Shown here: piece by piece, positions 33,612 to 43,479 of the stretch | How the letters are laid out: each line of letters starts with the position of its first letter | Position numbering within the stretch: position 1 is the stretch's first letter | DNA from: Adiantum capillus-veneris | Lineage: Eukaryota > Streptophyta > Polypodiopsida > Polypodiales > Pteridaceae | DNA length: 64,000 nucleotides | Direction of reading: 5' to 3' | NCBI GenBank assembly: GCA_014529385.2 | Contig: CM043948.1 | Coordinates: forward strand, 74,730,791-74,794,790 | The notes under the pieces: model-generated | What the model saw: the letters and a program-made list of their open reading frames with translations, nothing else | Told to the model about the DNA's origin: nothing | The model's database searches: none | Translations under genes and position numbers: made by a program

Positions 33612-34544
33612 TATGCCCTACACTAAGCTCGGTTAGCACTTTACGCTTCCTTGTGGTGCAATTTCTATCATAGGAAAGGCAGGGAAGGAGTGTGTGGAGA
33701 TTTCTGTTTTTTGCGTTTTCTGCATTTGCTGTCAAGTTTCAATTTCTGCTATTGTCTGCGTTTTTTCAATTTCTGCAATTTCTGCATTTTCAAGTTCGGC
33801 GTTTTCAATTTCTGCATTTTCTGCAATTTCTGCGTTTTTTCTGCAATTTCTGTATTTCTGCGTTTTTCAATTTTCTGCATATCTGTGTTTTTTCAATTTC
33901 TGCGTTTTCTGAAATTTCTGCATATCTGCGTATTCAATTTCTGTATTTTCTGCACCAAAAAGAAAAAAAATTTAAATTTTTTTTTCTCCAAAAAAAATAA
34001 TAATAATAATTTCAAAAAAAATTAGAAATTAAAAACGCGAGTGAGCGGGCGGCGAAATTTTTCGAAAATAAAAAACGTGACTCTTAAAACGGACGGGTTG
34101 GTTTGTATAAAAGATAGATCGGGATCGGGATCATTTTCCCAAGCCCAAGCCCAAGCCCAGGCCCAGACCTCAGTCTTATGATATATACTAGACTCACTCT
34201 TATATATATACCCTACTCCCTCAAGAGAGAATGAGAGCATGTGGAACAAGTCCTCCACTCTCCTCCTTTCTCTTCCCACTTGCACCCTTAGACTTTCTAG
34301 TTTGGGCCTAGTTCCCTACTGGAAATTGACAGTTTTAGGGATTCCGAGGGCATAGAGTGACCAAACGGAGGGCTGTAAAGCACGGCACGACCCTCTGACC
34401 GATACGCTCGTTTCGAGCTATCACACGGCCCATTCCACGACACGCTCTAAAAAATCTAGCAAAAAAACAAACAAAAAACACGCTAAAAACTAGTCACAAG
34501 GCCTCCTAGAGCAGCTTTTCGACACCTTAGGGTATCAAAAGCAC
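33612..34544 (+). other. P1 leader with minisatellites
   Basis: A 930-bp untranslated leader. 33710-33950 is an irregular minisatellite built from TTTCTGCATTTT/TTTCTGCAA-type units. An A-rich stretch follows to 34030, and a CCCAAG hexamer array lies at 34139-34165. ORFs here are repeat artefacts. Confidence 0.8.
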
Positions 34545-35873
34545 ATGCACTTACGCTCTGGGCGGGTGCTAGAACACGAGCATATTGAGGGTGCCTCTGT
34601 TCATACGGACACCCATTACCCATCCACGATAGGATCTAGACCCTCAGCGGGGACACAAGGTAGCACCACCCAAGACCCTAAAATAGCCGCTAGTGATTCC
34701 TCCTCCGACTCAGAAATCATGGAAGCATACCCTACCCAAAACACTGAGAGAGAAGGCCATGCACCTCCCGAAGCTCCACAGCCTAGTACTAGTATGTTTA
34801 GCCGTTTCATGGAAACATTAGGTAGAGCTACTCGCTCGGAACCTGATGCAAATGAAGCACACGAAGGGGGTGGGGAAGTGGACTCTCCTTTCACATCGCA
34901 CGTGGACCCCACACCCCCAAAGAGTGTCCATGTGGATATCCTGCCAACTTCTTACCAAGAAGGCCCTGTTGAACTGCCTCCTTCAGAAGTTCCCTCTAGA
35001 GTACCGTTGGTGACAAGTAAAACCACGGGGAGCAACATTACTTCTACCTCACAAGAAACCATTAACACGTCGACTCTAGAAGGATTGTTCATTAATGATC
35101 ATTGGACATACGACCTCCACACTGAGGTGTTGACGGATCTACACTCTGGCCACGCCTACCATGTAGGATGGATAGAGATTGTACAATCCACCTCTAGTGC
35201 CACGAGCATCGAAGATCAACAGAAAATGATCTGTAATGTTATCCATGGCATTATTCAATCAGAAAGGCAAAACCGAGGGGTAAATATACTCTCAACTGGC
35301 CCCATGAGATTTCTGGATACGAGCAAGGCTCAACAGCCTACTCTATCACAAATGGAGACTCCTCTAATGAGCCCCATGGACCCATCTTACGTCATTTCAC
35401 CTGGGGTCTCTATGCAATCTGAGCCTCCGAGCGAAAACTTTAGCTTCCCTAACTTGGCTCAACCCTCTATCAAGGAAAACACAGTGCTCACTCCAGGGAT
35501 AAGCCTGACAGAGAATGTACCGATGACATCTACGATTAGCGCAGTGCCACTACCTAGTGTCGTAGTACCTAATATGGGGCCTCGACCATATGTGCCTCTA
35601 GCCCCTTATGCACACATGGCCCCCACACCTCCAATTGTACCACTTGCTTATGCTCCTCGAGTGCCGCTCCCTAGCTCTTATCCGAGTGGACCTATGCCCG
35701 GTTATGTTCCATATCCTGCATCATCCACACATATGCCAAGACCGGCACCCGTTCCTCTCCCACATATGATTCCAAGAGTACCTCCACCGGCCCTACCTCC
35801 TCACATAGGTGACTTGGCAGCGTTTGCTCAAACCATAGGTCGATCTATCGCGGAAAATATGTCACGCATCTGA
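34545..35873 (+). CDS. P1 Gag N-terminal ORF
   Basis: An open frame of 442 codons from ATG at 34545. The start MHLRSGRVL resembles the LRSGK/R start of plant gypsy Gag proteins. The middle is Ser/Thr/Pro-rich and of low complexity; an ordered piece around 35090-35330 has HWTYDLHTEVLTDLHSGHAY. The C-terminal part is very Pro-rich (about 35560-35810), ending IGDLAAFAQTIGRSIAENM, which leads into the Gag core. The stop at 35871 overlaps the next frame by five bases (35869). A one-step frameshift would join the two, so either an indel or regulated frameshifting separates them. Confidence 0.8.
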   Translation: MHLRSGRVLEHEHIEGASVHTDTHYPSTIGSRPSAGTQGSTTQDPKIAASDSSSDSEIMEAYPTQNTEREGHAPPEAPQPSTSMFSRFMETLGRATRSEPDANEAHEGGGEVDSPFTSHVDPTPPKSVHVDILPTSYQEGPVELPPSEVPSRVPLVTSKTTGSNITSTSQETINTSTLEGLFINDHWTYDLHTEVLTDLHSGHAYHVGWIEIVQSTSSATSIEDQQKMICNVIHGIIQSERQNRGVNILSTGPMRFLDTSKAQQPTLSQMETPLMSPMDPSYVISPGVSMQSEPPSENFSFPNLAQPSIKENTVLTPGISLTENVPMTSTISAVPLPSVVVPNMGPRPYVPLAPYAHMAPTPPIVPLAYAPRVPLPSSYPSGPMPGYVPYPASSTHMPRPAPVPLPHMIPRVPPPALPPHIGDLAAFAQTIGRSIAENMSRI

Positions 35874-38800
35874 TAGAGAGCCTAGAAGTAAGGCAGTACA
35901 AATTGCCAAACTCACGCAAAAATTCAATGGGGACGAAGATGCTAGAAAACACATTGAAGTATTTGAACAAGTATGTGATTCCTTAGGGGAACGCAACGAA
36001 CTACATAAGTGCAATGCCTTAAGCTTGACATTAAGTGGGAAGGCTGGAGATTGGTATAGGACCCTAAGGGTGGACGAGAAAACAATCTACCCTACCCTTC
36101 GAAGGTTGTTTCTAAAGGAGTACATACGAGAAGGTGTGCTTTGGGGTGTAGCATCTCAGCTACAGAAGGCCGAACGTAAGGAAGGAGAGTCAATAAGGGA
36201 CTTCATTAGTCGTCTAAAGCACTTAAACTCTCGTTGCCCTGTAAATGAGCGCTTCAACAATAACCAACTGCTTGATCGATTCATTCGAGGGTTGAGGAAT
36301 GAAGGAATCTATAATGGACTAGTGATTAGAGGTATCACAACCTGGGAAGATGTCACTGCCAATGCAATCCAATTAGAGGACAACTTGATGATAGCAGGCA
36401 TGAGGGTGTCTACTGACACGAGATCCACTAGCTCACAAGCCATTGAGTATGAACCCATGACTGCAAAGCCCATTGCCAATGAGCCAAAGGTATTTGAGAC
36501 ATTCTTGACAGACCTCACCAAGGCAATCCAAGAGTCTCTTAAGGATAATCGACCCCCTCAAAATAGTCACATGTATCCAAGAAGGGAGCAACAATGGTGT
36601 TCCATTTGCTTAGGTCCACATAGCACTAGTGAGTGCCCTACGTTTAGAGTAAAATTTAATGGAACTTGCAACGCATGTGGTAGGTATGGTCACCAAGCTA
36701 AGGATTGTTTAATGATCAAACGTATGATGGCAAATAGACCACCTGTAGCCTGGACGGATGCACCTCGAGCTCCTGTATTGATGCCTACTCCACCTGTTGA
36801 GCAACTACCGCAACACATGGTCCCTAGATCTCAAAATGTTGTACAAGCTACACCGCTACCACCTCCTGTGCTAGGACCGCAGCCCCCGCATCCAAGAGTC
36901 GCCCCTATGAACCAAGTGGGTTGCGAGCCATCAAATGCTTATGCAGATGGCTGTGAGGAGGAAATAGACACTAGTATTGCCTACGGACTTGATACATTGG
37001 AAGAGTGTCCTATATACTACATGGAAGATTGTTGGGGGCAAGTCAAGCCGGTTTATCAAGCTGCTGCTGTCGCATCCAGAGGTCAAAATATCAACACCCA
37101 GGCTAGGAGGCCACCTCTTCAATGCTACGAGTGTGGTGGACCACATCGAGTAGCGGAGTGCCCTATTAGGCTGCAAAAGAATGCTGCACAGATGCAAGTG
37201 AATCAAGGGAGCACGTCTGCAATGCCAATACTCACATGTAATCGTTGTGGCATAGATCACTTGATTGCCCAATGCCCCTATAACCCAAATGCGCCTAAAA
37301 TCACACCCCTGAATTTGGTCGAAATTGCTAGTGTGACGTCGCCAATACCACCCGTCGCACCTGCTTATGCGATTACACGGTCCATGCTTCAAGGGCCAAG
37401 GCATATCCTCGAAGAGAGAGATACCGCGTCAGTTATCCAAGCAAAGAAAAAGAAGACACGAAGGAAGAAGTCGCAGAATACGGAAAATTCAAAGCCAAGT
37501 TCCAAAACAAACATAGGAACAGGAGATGACCCCGTGTATATGAATGACCTCGAGGATGATTCAGATTCAGTCGAGACAATGGAGACTAGAACCAATACCA
37601 CAAAGGGAAAGACCGACAAAGAAAACCGTAACATGGAACCAAATGAAAACCGAATAAGAGAAAATCATAAAGAGCCTCTGAAAACACCACAAGTGTTTCC
37701 AAATCCAATCCAAGACCCCCAAGATAAACCGCAGGGGCAAAAAGGGAAGAATCGTAAAAAGAAGATTGGGACGTACCCAAACCCAGTAGAGGAGATTGAG
37801 CAGGTGAAACATCTAAGAGATTTAGTGGAGGAGACTCAAAGGAAACTAGAACCAGAACCCATGCAGGTCAAAATTCATGACACAGTGTTTCCCACGCAAG
37901 TTCATCCACCCCACATGAACCATAGACCGTTAGCCATATCTAGTATCATCCAAGAAGGGAGTGAGGACAGGACATCAGAAAGTGAGCAAACACCCTTCTT
38001 GTTGGAAAGGATGTTTAATGAAGGAATACCTGATCCCATTGAGGAATATGAGATTCCATCCTCACCAGTTCCTAGTCAAGGACCTACACCCTGCAAAACA
38101 CCAATGAATGTTGCCAAACTAGTGGACTTCATGTCTTCTGAGGTCCGAACCACGATCATAGCAAAGCTGTATAGAGATCCTGAGTTATTCCTTGCACTTC
38201 GAGCATTCCTTAACGGAGAGCTACGAACGGGATTACCGCAGTTTGCGCAACCAAATAGGCCTGACTCGATTATGATTGATGAGGAAAATCATGTGCAATC
38301 ACTTGACTTAGATGGACACGAGTCTGTGATTGAGGTACCCATTAACGAATTAGGGCAGTATTTTGAAGGCGACGAGTCTAATGCAACCCTACCCATCACT
38401 ACCAAGGGATTAACTATAAAGGGAATTCTTGATGGTGGTGCGGGAGTTAGCATCGTTACAAAATATTGTTGGGAATCCATGGGAAAACCCCGCCTCAGTG
38501 TTACTAACATTGTGGTAAAGATGGCAAATGGTACCATAGCCAAACCTATGGGGATGCTCAAGGATCTTAAGATCAAAGTTCTAGGACACAAGGTACGACA
38601 TACGTTCATTGTAATGGATTTCTCTAAACACCTTATGTCATATGAAATGATTTTAGGACGACCATTCATGAGGGAAGCACAAATGGTTCACGATTGGTCT
38701 AAAAATCATGTCTATTTGCAATTCCAAGACTCTGTCCTCAGAGTGGATTTGGTGACTGGTAAGGTACACCCCTTAGGGAGTAAAACCATTATTGATCGTC

Positions 38801-39135
38801 GCTCTGACACCACGGTTCACTCGGCCCCACTACAATATTGTTACACTTGTAAGAAGGATACAGACATTGGCCAAGATTCTCCTTACATGGATGTGTTACC
38901 GGGTATGACGGAATCAGACAATGTGGATTGGGTCCACCTAGCATCAACCATAGACACTTGGGGAAATAGGGGGACGACCTGGGTAACACCTGAGGGGGAT
39001 GAAATGCATGTACCCTTAAATATGCTACAAGCAATGCATATCGCTTCTGACAAGACTCATCCTAATGTAACGAAGAAAACATACAAGTGGGTCCCTAAAG
39101 CTTCTTTAGTGACCATAGCTAGTGCTAAAAAATAG
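35869..39135 (+). CDS. P1 Gag core, zinc knuckles and protease
   Basis: Frame open from 35869 to TAG at 39133 (first ATG at 36025). The capsid core has AKLTQKFNGDEDARKHIEVF, then LTLSGKAGDWYRTLR and GESIRDFISRLKHL. Four Cys-rich knuckles follow at 36598, 36667, 37123 and 37237; three use C-x2-C-x3-H-x4-C and only the second has the usual x4 spacing. A Lys/Arg-rich, then acidic linker spans 37430-38100. The protease lies at about 38400-38720, with D-G-G-A (38431) where retropepsins have D-S/T-G-A, and MILGRPFM (38647). A Cys pair (CYTC) follows, ending in KKTYKWVPKASL. It packages RNA and matures particles; the protease may be altered. Confidence 0.9.
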   Translation, partial: SDREPRSKAVQIAKLTQKFNGDEDARKHIEVFEQVCDSLGERNELHKCNALSLTLSGKAGDWYRTLRVDEKTIYPTLRRLFLKEYIREGVLWGVASQLQKAERKEGESIRDFISRLKHLNSRCPVNERFNNNQLLDRFIRGLRNEGIYNGLVIRGITTWEDVTANAIQLEDNLMIAGMRVSTDTRSTSSQAIEYEPMTAKPIANEPKVFETFLTDLTKAIQESLKDNRPPQNSHMYPRREQQWCSICLGPHSTSECPTFRVKFNGTCNACGRYGHQAKDCLMIKRMMANRPPVAWTDAPRAPVLMPTPPVEQLPQHMVPRSQNVVQATPLPPPVLGPQPPHPRVAPMNQVGCEPSNAYADGCEEEIDTSIAYGLDTLEECPIYYMEDCWGQVKPVYQAAAVASRGQNINTQARRPPLQCYECGGPHRVAECPIRLQKNAAQMQVNQGSTSAMPILTCNRCGIDHLIAQCPYNPNAPKITPLNLVEIASVTSPIPPVAPAYAITRSMLQGPRHILEERDTASVIQAKKKKTRRKKSQNTENSKPSSKTNIGTGDDPVYMNDLEDDSDSVETMETRTNTTKGKTDKENRNMEPNENRIRENHKEPLKTPQVFPNPIQDPQDKPQGQKGKNRKKKIGTYPNPVEEIEQVKHLRDLVEETQRKLEPEPMQVKIHDTVFPTQVHPPHMNHRPLAISSIIQEGSEDRTSESEQTPFLLERMFNEGIPDPIEEYEIPSSPVPSQGPTPCKTPMNVAKLVDFMSSEVRTTIIAKLYRDPELFLALRAFLNGELRTGLPQFAQPNRPDSIMIDEENHVQSLDLDGHESVIEVPINELGQYFEGDESNATLPITTKGLTIKGILDGGAGVSIVTKYCWESMGKPRLSVTNIVVKMANGTIAKPMGMLKDLKIKVLGHKVRHTFIVMDFSKHLMSYEMILGRPFMREAQMVHDWSKNHVYLQFQDSVLRVDLVTGKVHPLGSKTIIDRRSDTTVHSAPLQYCYTCKKDTDIGQDSPYMDVLPGMTESDNVDWVHLASTIDTWGNRGTTWVTPEGDEMHVPLNMLQAMHIASDKTHPNVTKKTYKWVPKASLVTIASAKK

Positions 39136-39723
39136 AAGCCTTGTAAGAAACGTACCACTCGCTCCAAGAAAAGTAAGAAAATGTTACGATGGATCCCTAA
39201 ACGACTATTGGAAGCCCAAGGCTACTATCAAGGAAATGATCAAATCTGGGTGCCAAAACGTAGATTGTACTCTTACCTATCACCTGACCCAAGTGAGCCC
39301 AATCCCGTAGCTCCAAAACGAATCAATGATTGTGGAAAGGAAAAAATCACAGAATGCTACACACCCGCTCCTGAGCTAGTTTGGGTACCAAAGAAAGAAC
39401 GATTTGTTCCACCTAGCTCAGGAAGGGGGGAGTCCCATGAAGCTTCTAGCTCATCATGTAATACATCCATAGAGGTAAAAGCTTCTACACAGCCTCCATC
39501 TATAGTAGTGGACCTCCATGAAGCTACCAAAGAATCCACACCTCCCAGTGTTCAAGAATCACCTAATGAACCACTTCAAGTTCGATCCTGGGAGAGTACC
39601 TTACCACCCTTGCAGCTTGACAAGGCACCTAGGGTAATAACAAACTACTGGCAAAAATCCTCACCTATTACCAACTGGAACAATTGGTTTCAAAGGGTGA
39701 CAAGCTCATTTCAAATGGTATGA
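39136..39723 (+). CDS. P1 WVPK tail, downstream of a TAG
   Basis: Same frame as the Gag-protease ORF, separated only by TAG at 39133 where P2 has CAG (Gln), so the stop is probably a recent mutation. It holds LRWIPKRLLEAQGYY, NDQIWVPKRRL and ELVWVPKKER; with TYKWVPK upstream there are four copies of the W-V/I-P-K motif. A Ser/Pro-rich linker follows, then NWNNWFQRVTSSFQMV at the end. No catalytic motif. Function unknown. Confidence 0.75.
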   Translation, partial: KPCKKRTTRSKKSKKMLRWIPKRLLEAQGYYQGNDQIWVPKRRLYSYLSPDPSEPNPVAPKRINDCGKEKITECYTPAPELVWVPKKERFVPPSSGRGESHEASSSSCNTSIEVKASTQPPSIVVDLHEATKESTPPSVQESPNEPLQVRSWESTLPPLQLDKAPRVITNYWQKSSPITNWNNWFQRVTSSFQMV

Positions 39724-41320
39724 TCTACCCAAGGAAGGGGGGAGTGTTTGCTGACAGTCATCATTCATTTGTTTCCCTCTCAACCTTTTTCCCTGACCTC
39801 TCAATTCCAATCTTAGGGAATGTACATATAAAGCTTTATACTCACAAAAAAAAAAAAAAAGAGCAAGAGCAATTAGCAAACGAGTATACACATTAAAAGT
39901 CAAAACATTGACTCAGACCTACACATGTCACATCTGGTACAGTGAAACAGAAACCTACGCCATAAAACACCTTCGATCCTCATCACTTGAGTGATGGAGG
40001 GTAGGTAAGATTAGTACAATAGGAGTGTTTCTGTTTTAGAGTTGAGAGATTAGCAAAGTTCTCTTTTCCCACTGATGTTCCTCCTAGAGGTATTGTTTGT
40101 GTTTCATAGTGTGTACAGGAGCGTGTTGCTATTGATAGGATTTGGACCTTCATGGAACCTTCAAATCAAGTGCGACCATCAACACAAACAGGTGTTTCTT
40201 GTCCATTAGCATTGCCATTATCTTTTTGCATCTATGATTGTCTACTTTGATTGTGATTGGTAGCATAATATTCAGCGCATTGGCTTAGTATCCAACATTT
40301 AATTCAATGCAATCTTTTGTCATAATCACTTGTTTAGGTGTAAAAATCAAGCAGTCCGACTAAGCTAGTTTGACCAAGCTAGGTATTAGAGATCTTCTCT
40401 TAATACCATGGGGAATGCCTTCCTAATAAGCAATGGTTACTTAGGTTCTTAATCCGATTTAGGCAGCATTGTATGAAATGTACTAGGGCTTTCTAGTGGG
40501 CTTAACCCTATTGACCTTTAGCTTAAGTATTATAAAGGGAGTTTACTAATGTGATGAGCCTGGGGAGTGTAACAATGTTATATGACCCCCCAAAGTTACA
40601 AAATTTAAATGCTGAAAATGAACAAGCAAAAAATCAAAGTGCCACAATGTAAAATTTTAAGCTGGAAGAGAAATCTCAGCTTGATTTGGTACTTCACTCA
40701 CATGTATCGCCTATGGTACTAGAGCCCTAGAGGTTCCCAGTGTGGGCGCTTTTCCTTGAAAAGCAAAAAACCCAAGGCATACAAAATAAGCACACACATC
40801 ATAATTGAATCAATGTGAAAAGACTTTGGGGGGTCAAAGAAAAAGTAATCAGTCAGGCGATGATTTCATGAGAAATTCCTTTTATGGTAGCTTAACTACA
40901 AAGTTTTCTAGATAGAGCCTCTAGTCAGCCCTCGAACATGAATACTTGGCTCTCGCGATTAAACAACTTAATTGACCACAGAAAATTAAGAAGCTTACCC
41001 ATGGTATTAATACTTGATCTCTAGTGCCTTTCGACCGTCAAATCAGTGACCCCAGACTTGTTTAATTTTTTACCTTTACATCTGTTTATGCATTTGATTA
41101 CATTGCAATTTAATGTTCATTGCTACCAAATTGTTTGAAATTCTTTTACCAATCAATGTGTCTACCTAAAACTGCATATGCTTTTTAAGAGAATGCAATT
41201 ACTGTGCCAATGTTGTTTGATTTTGCAGTGACTGAAGAAGGCTAAGGACATTCATCTCAAATGCTCTTCCACCTCGACGACCCAGCTTCAACTCAATAGC
41301 TTCCGAGGATGGAATCTACA
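39724..41320 (+). other. P1 3' UTR, conserved with P2
   Basis: No ORF of note. A purine tract (AAGGAAGGGGGGAG) lies at 39732-39745, only ten bases after the stop codon, 1.6 kb before the real PPT. Many blocks match 58427-60484 in P2, such as GGGAGTTTACTA-TGTGATGAGCCTGGGGAG and the hairpin GCTTTTCCTTGAAAAGC near 40748. A-run at 39846-39860. Confidence 0.75.
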
Positions 41321-41335
41321 TCAGGAAGGGGGGCA
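41321..41335 (+). promoter_or_regulatory. P1 polypurine tract
   Basis: AGGAAGGGGGGCA immediately before the 3' LTR TGTTAACC. Confidence 0.9.
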
Positions 41336-41915
41336 TGTTAACCCTCACGGCTCACGGACACCCCATCACCTACGATGGACGCATATTATGTATTTGGTAG
41401 AGTCAGGTACCGGGCTTGTCGGTCCAATAGGGAAAGGTAGAGTGATCGCCGATGAGAGGCGCACTTTAACTTGGACATGCTAGGGTTAGTTGGCTAAGCA
41501 TGGGCGCCCAAGTGTGAATGGGGTGAGCTCCTATAAAAGCCAACTAAACCTAATTTTTACTCATTCTCTCATTTGTGCAATTGAAGAGTGCTCTTGCTCC
41601 ATCTCCATCTCCATCTTCTTCTTCTTCACCTCCTTGTGTGTGTGTGTGTGAGAGAGAGAGAGAGGGAGAGTGTGTGTGCGATCGAGCATTGCGAAGGCAC
41701 GACGACGGCGAAGCGGTTGAGCGCGGCACGACTGCAGCTTCTTCTTCATCGCGGCGAGGAATCCACCACGAAGGCGAGCGTAGAGCGGTGAGTGACACAC
41801 CCTTTGTTTCCTTGAGCTTGCTAGTTTAGGCTTGTTGTGTGCTTGGAGCCGTTTGTGGCTCGCACACGGTGTATTGGCAAGTCCCTTGCTTCGACAGTGC
41901 GGCAAGGAGCGCACA
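41336..41915 (+). mobile_element. P1 3' LTR
   Basis: TGTTAACCC...GCGCACA; TATA box at 41532-41538. About 99% identical to the 5' LTR. CATGA follows. Confidence 0.95.
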
Positions 41916-42550
41916 CATGACATCTCTATAAGTGTGATCTTTTAAATTAACCCTTGTAATTGATCTTACTTGCTTCAAGTACAGATAATTGTTTTACCAA
42001 TCTTGGATGAGCTGTACCTATTGCATGAAAGGTCTTCCCATTATGATTTCGTAATTGAGTTTCTTCCCAAAGTCTAATATGGCAAAAGTGTGTTGATTTC
42101 AATCCCACAGGAATTAACTATCACTTTTTCAAGCAGTCCTAATGGTCTTTCGATATGTCTATCAGTCAATTGCAATTTCATTCAAGTTTGTCTAATGGCT
42201 AGTTGTCCCCAGGATTCCCATACTGCTTTCGTGGCTATGGCTATGCCTGCTCCACTATCCACTATTGCCATGGTTTCTATGTAATTAAATTTCACTGGAA
42301 GAGTTGTGTTTCCCTCTTTCCCTTCATAGTATTCTCCGACTTTGTTCATTGGAATAGATCGAATCTCTTTGTTATCCATTTCGTGTTTCAATTTTTCCAA
42401 ATTTTTTGCAATTAGCCCCGTTATTCCCACCTTCTCTAGGGTTTTATGTAGATCATTCCATAAATATGGTTTGATTTTTAATAGTTCTCCTAAAGTAAGA
42501 GTGCATTGGATGGGTGTAAACATGATTGAATGAATGTTGTCTACTTCCAT
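41916..42550 (-). pseudogene. Protease (PR1) of M1
   Basis: Minus-strand frame from 42550: TLGELLKIKPYLWNDLHKTL, then NKVGEYYEGKEGNTTLPVKF and the active site AIVDSGAGIAIATKAVW with canonical D-S-G-A. After a stop at 42182 it continues (RHIERPLGLLEKVIV), and a shifted frame gives IIMGRPFM. The P1 homologue has NELGQYFEGDESNATLP in the same place. The reading flows into the P1 insertion site (HTYRDVM). Confidence 0.87.
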
Positions 42551-42551
42551 G

Positions 42552-43470
42552 GTCTTTCCGCTCTTTTTACTTGAGTGGTCTTACACACTATGGATTCATC
42601 TTTGTTATCTCCCAAGTAAGAGGGTAATGTTTTCAAGGTCAATGGTTTAGACATGAAGCTTCAGATTCGTAATCCCCATACAAGAATTGTACATCCATGT
42701 CCATATTAGGAGGTAGGTTGTCTAACCATACTTCCTCTATAGGAGCTGACTTTAGAGTTAGGCTCCCATCATTGATCTCTCTATCTTTTTTTCATAAGTG
42801 TCTTGGCCAGTCTTCTTTAACGAATGGAATTCCGTTTAAGGTATCTTTGTTGTTCGGCATTATAAGTTCTTGCTCTTTTGTTTCAAGGTGGGGTTTTACC
42901 ACCACTTCGCATTTTTCTTGATTGTCTCTTACCACAAGCTCCTCAGGTTTTGTCATACTTTCGAGCTTGGGGTTTTGTTTTTCCACTATTTCTTGCATGA
43001 TTCTTACCAAATTTTGATAAGCTTCAAGCTTAGCTGCTTCCATGTCTGGAGAAGGATAGTTTTCCATTTGTTTTCCATGTTTTGGCCTGCTTTAAGTCCT
43101 GCTTGGTAGGCTTCCACCGTTACATTAATAGGCTTAAAAATTTTATCAACCAAAATTGATCCTCCAGATTTCACGGTTGTTTCTTTGACTTCGCTTCCAA
43201 TTTCTTTCACCTTTTCCTGGAATAGTTGTTTTACTTTCTCCTTGATTTTATCTCTTTGTTTCTGTTTTTTCATCTCATACCTTTGCTTCTGTTTTTTTTG
43301 GTCTTTTGAGAGGAAATTTTTGTATTCTCCGAATCATCAAAGGAGTTATGTTTCTTTTTCTTAACCTGGGCTCTAGTGATTACCTTGATTGGAACAATCG
43401 GTTCAATCTCAGATGAGCTACTAGGTATTACTTGGACTACGTTAACTACTGTTTTACCCTTGTTCAAAGG
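42552..43470 (-). pseudogene. Gag C-terminal remains of M1
   Basis: Broken minus-strand frames: 43467-43270 (VIPIKVITRAQ-type stretch then KKKKHN, basic and acidic), 43273-43004 (Lys/Glu-rich helix, GGSILVDKIFKP, EAYQAGLKAGQNMENK) and 43067-42792 (EAYQNLVRIMQEIVEK). The same order recurs in M2 (RGSLLVKKKLEP, KAYEARLDNHQTMEH). No zinc knuckle is left; the 5' end is cut at about 43479. Confidence 0.65.
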
Positions 43471-43479
43471 ATTTTTAGT

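Larger units (their letters stand above)
33007..41915 (+). mobile_element. Complete LTR retrotransposon P1, RT- and integrase-less
   Basis: An 8909-bp element flanked by a perfect 5-bp target duplication CATGA (33002-33006 and 41916-41920). The LTRs of 582 and 580 bp differ by about six substitutions and one microsatellite length change. PBS (33594-33611), leader, gag-PR polyprotein, WVPK tail, long 3' UTR and PPT (41321-41335) are all present. RT, RNase H, integrase and PR2 are absent: where P2 has them, P1 reads straight from the post-protease region (near 39055) into TYKWVPK. Movement would need enzymes from a P2-type relative. Confidence 0.93.
26606..43479 (-). mobile_element. Ty3/gypsy element M1, split by P1
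   Basis: On the minus strand: gag remains (43467-42560), protease (42550-41916), P1 insertion, pre-RT linker, RT, RNase H, integrase with two HHCC fingers, PR2, WVPK tail, PPT and LTR. The 5' end is lost at the boundary with repeat R2 (43480). Reading continues across P1 once one CATGA copy is ignored, proving that M1 is older than P1. Many stops and frameshifts show it is dead. Confidence 0.85.

Noticed and set aside
33651-34025. Phe/Cys/Leu-rich ORFs that look like membrane proteins
   Set aside because: They come from the TTTCTGC minisatellite in the P1 leader.
37389-37812. Minus-strand ORFs opposite P1 gag
   Set aside because: Shadows of the plus-strand polyprotein without their own motifs.
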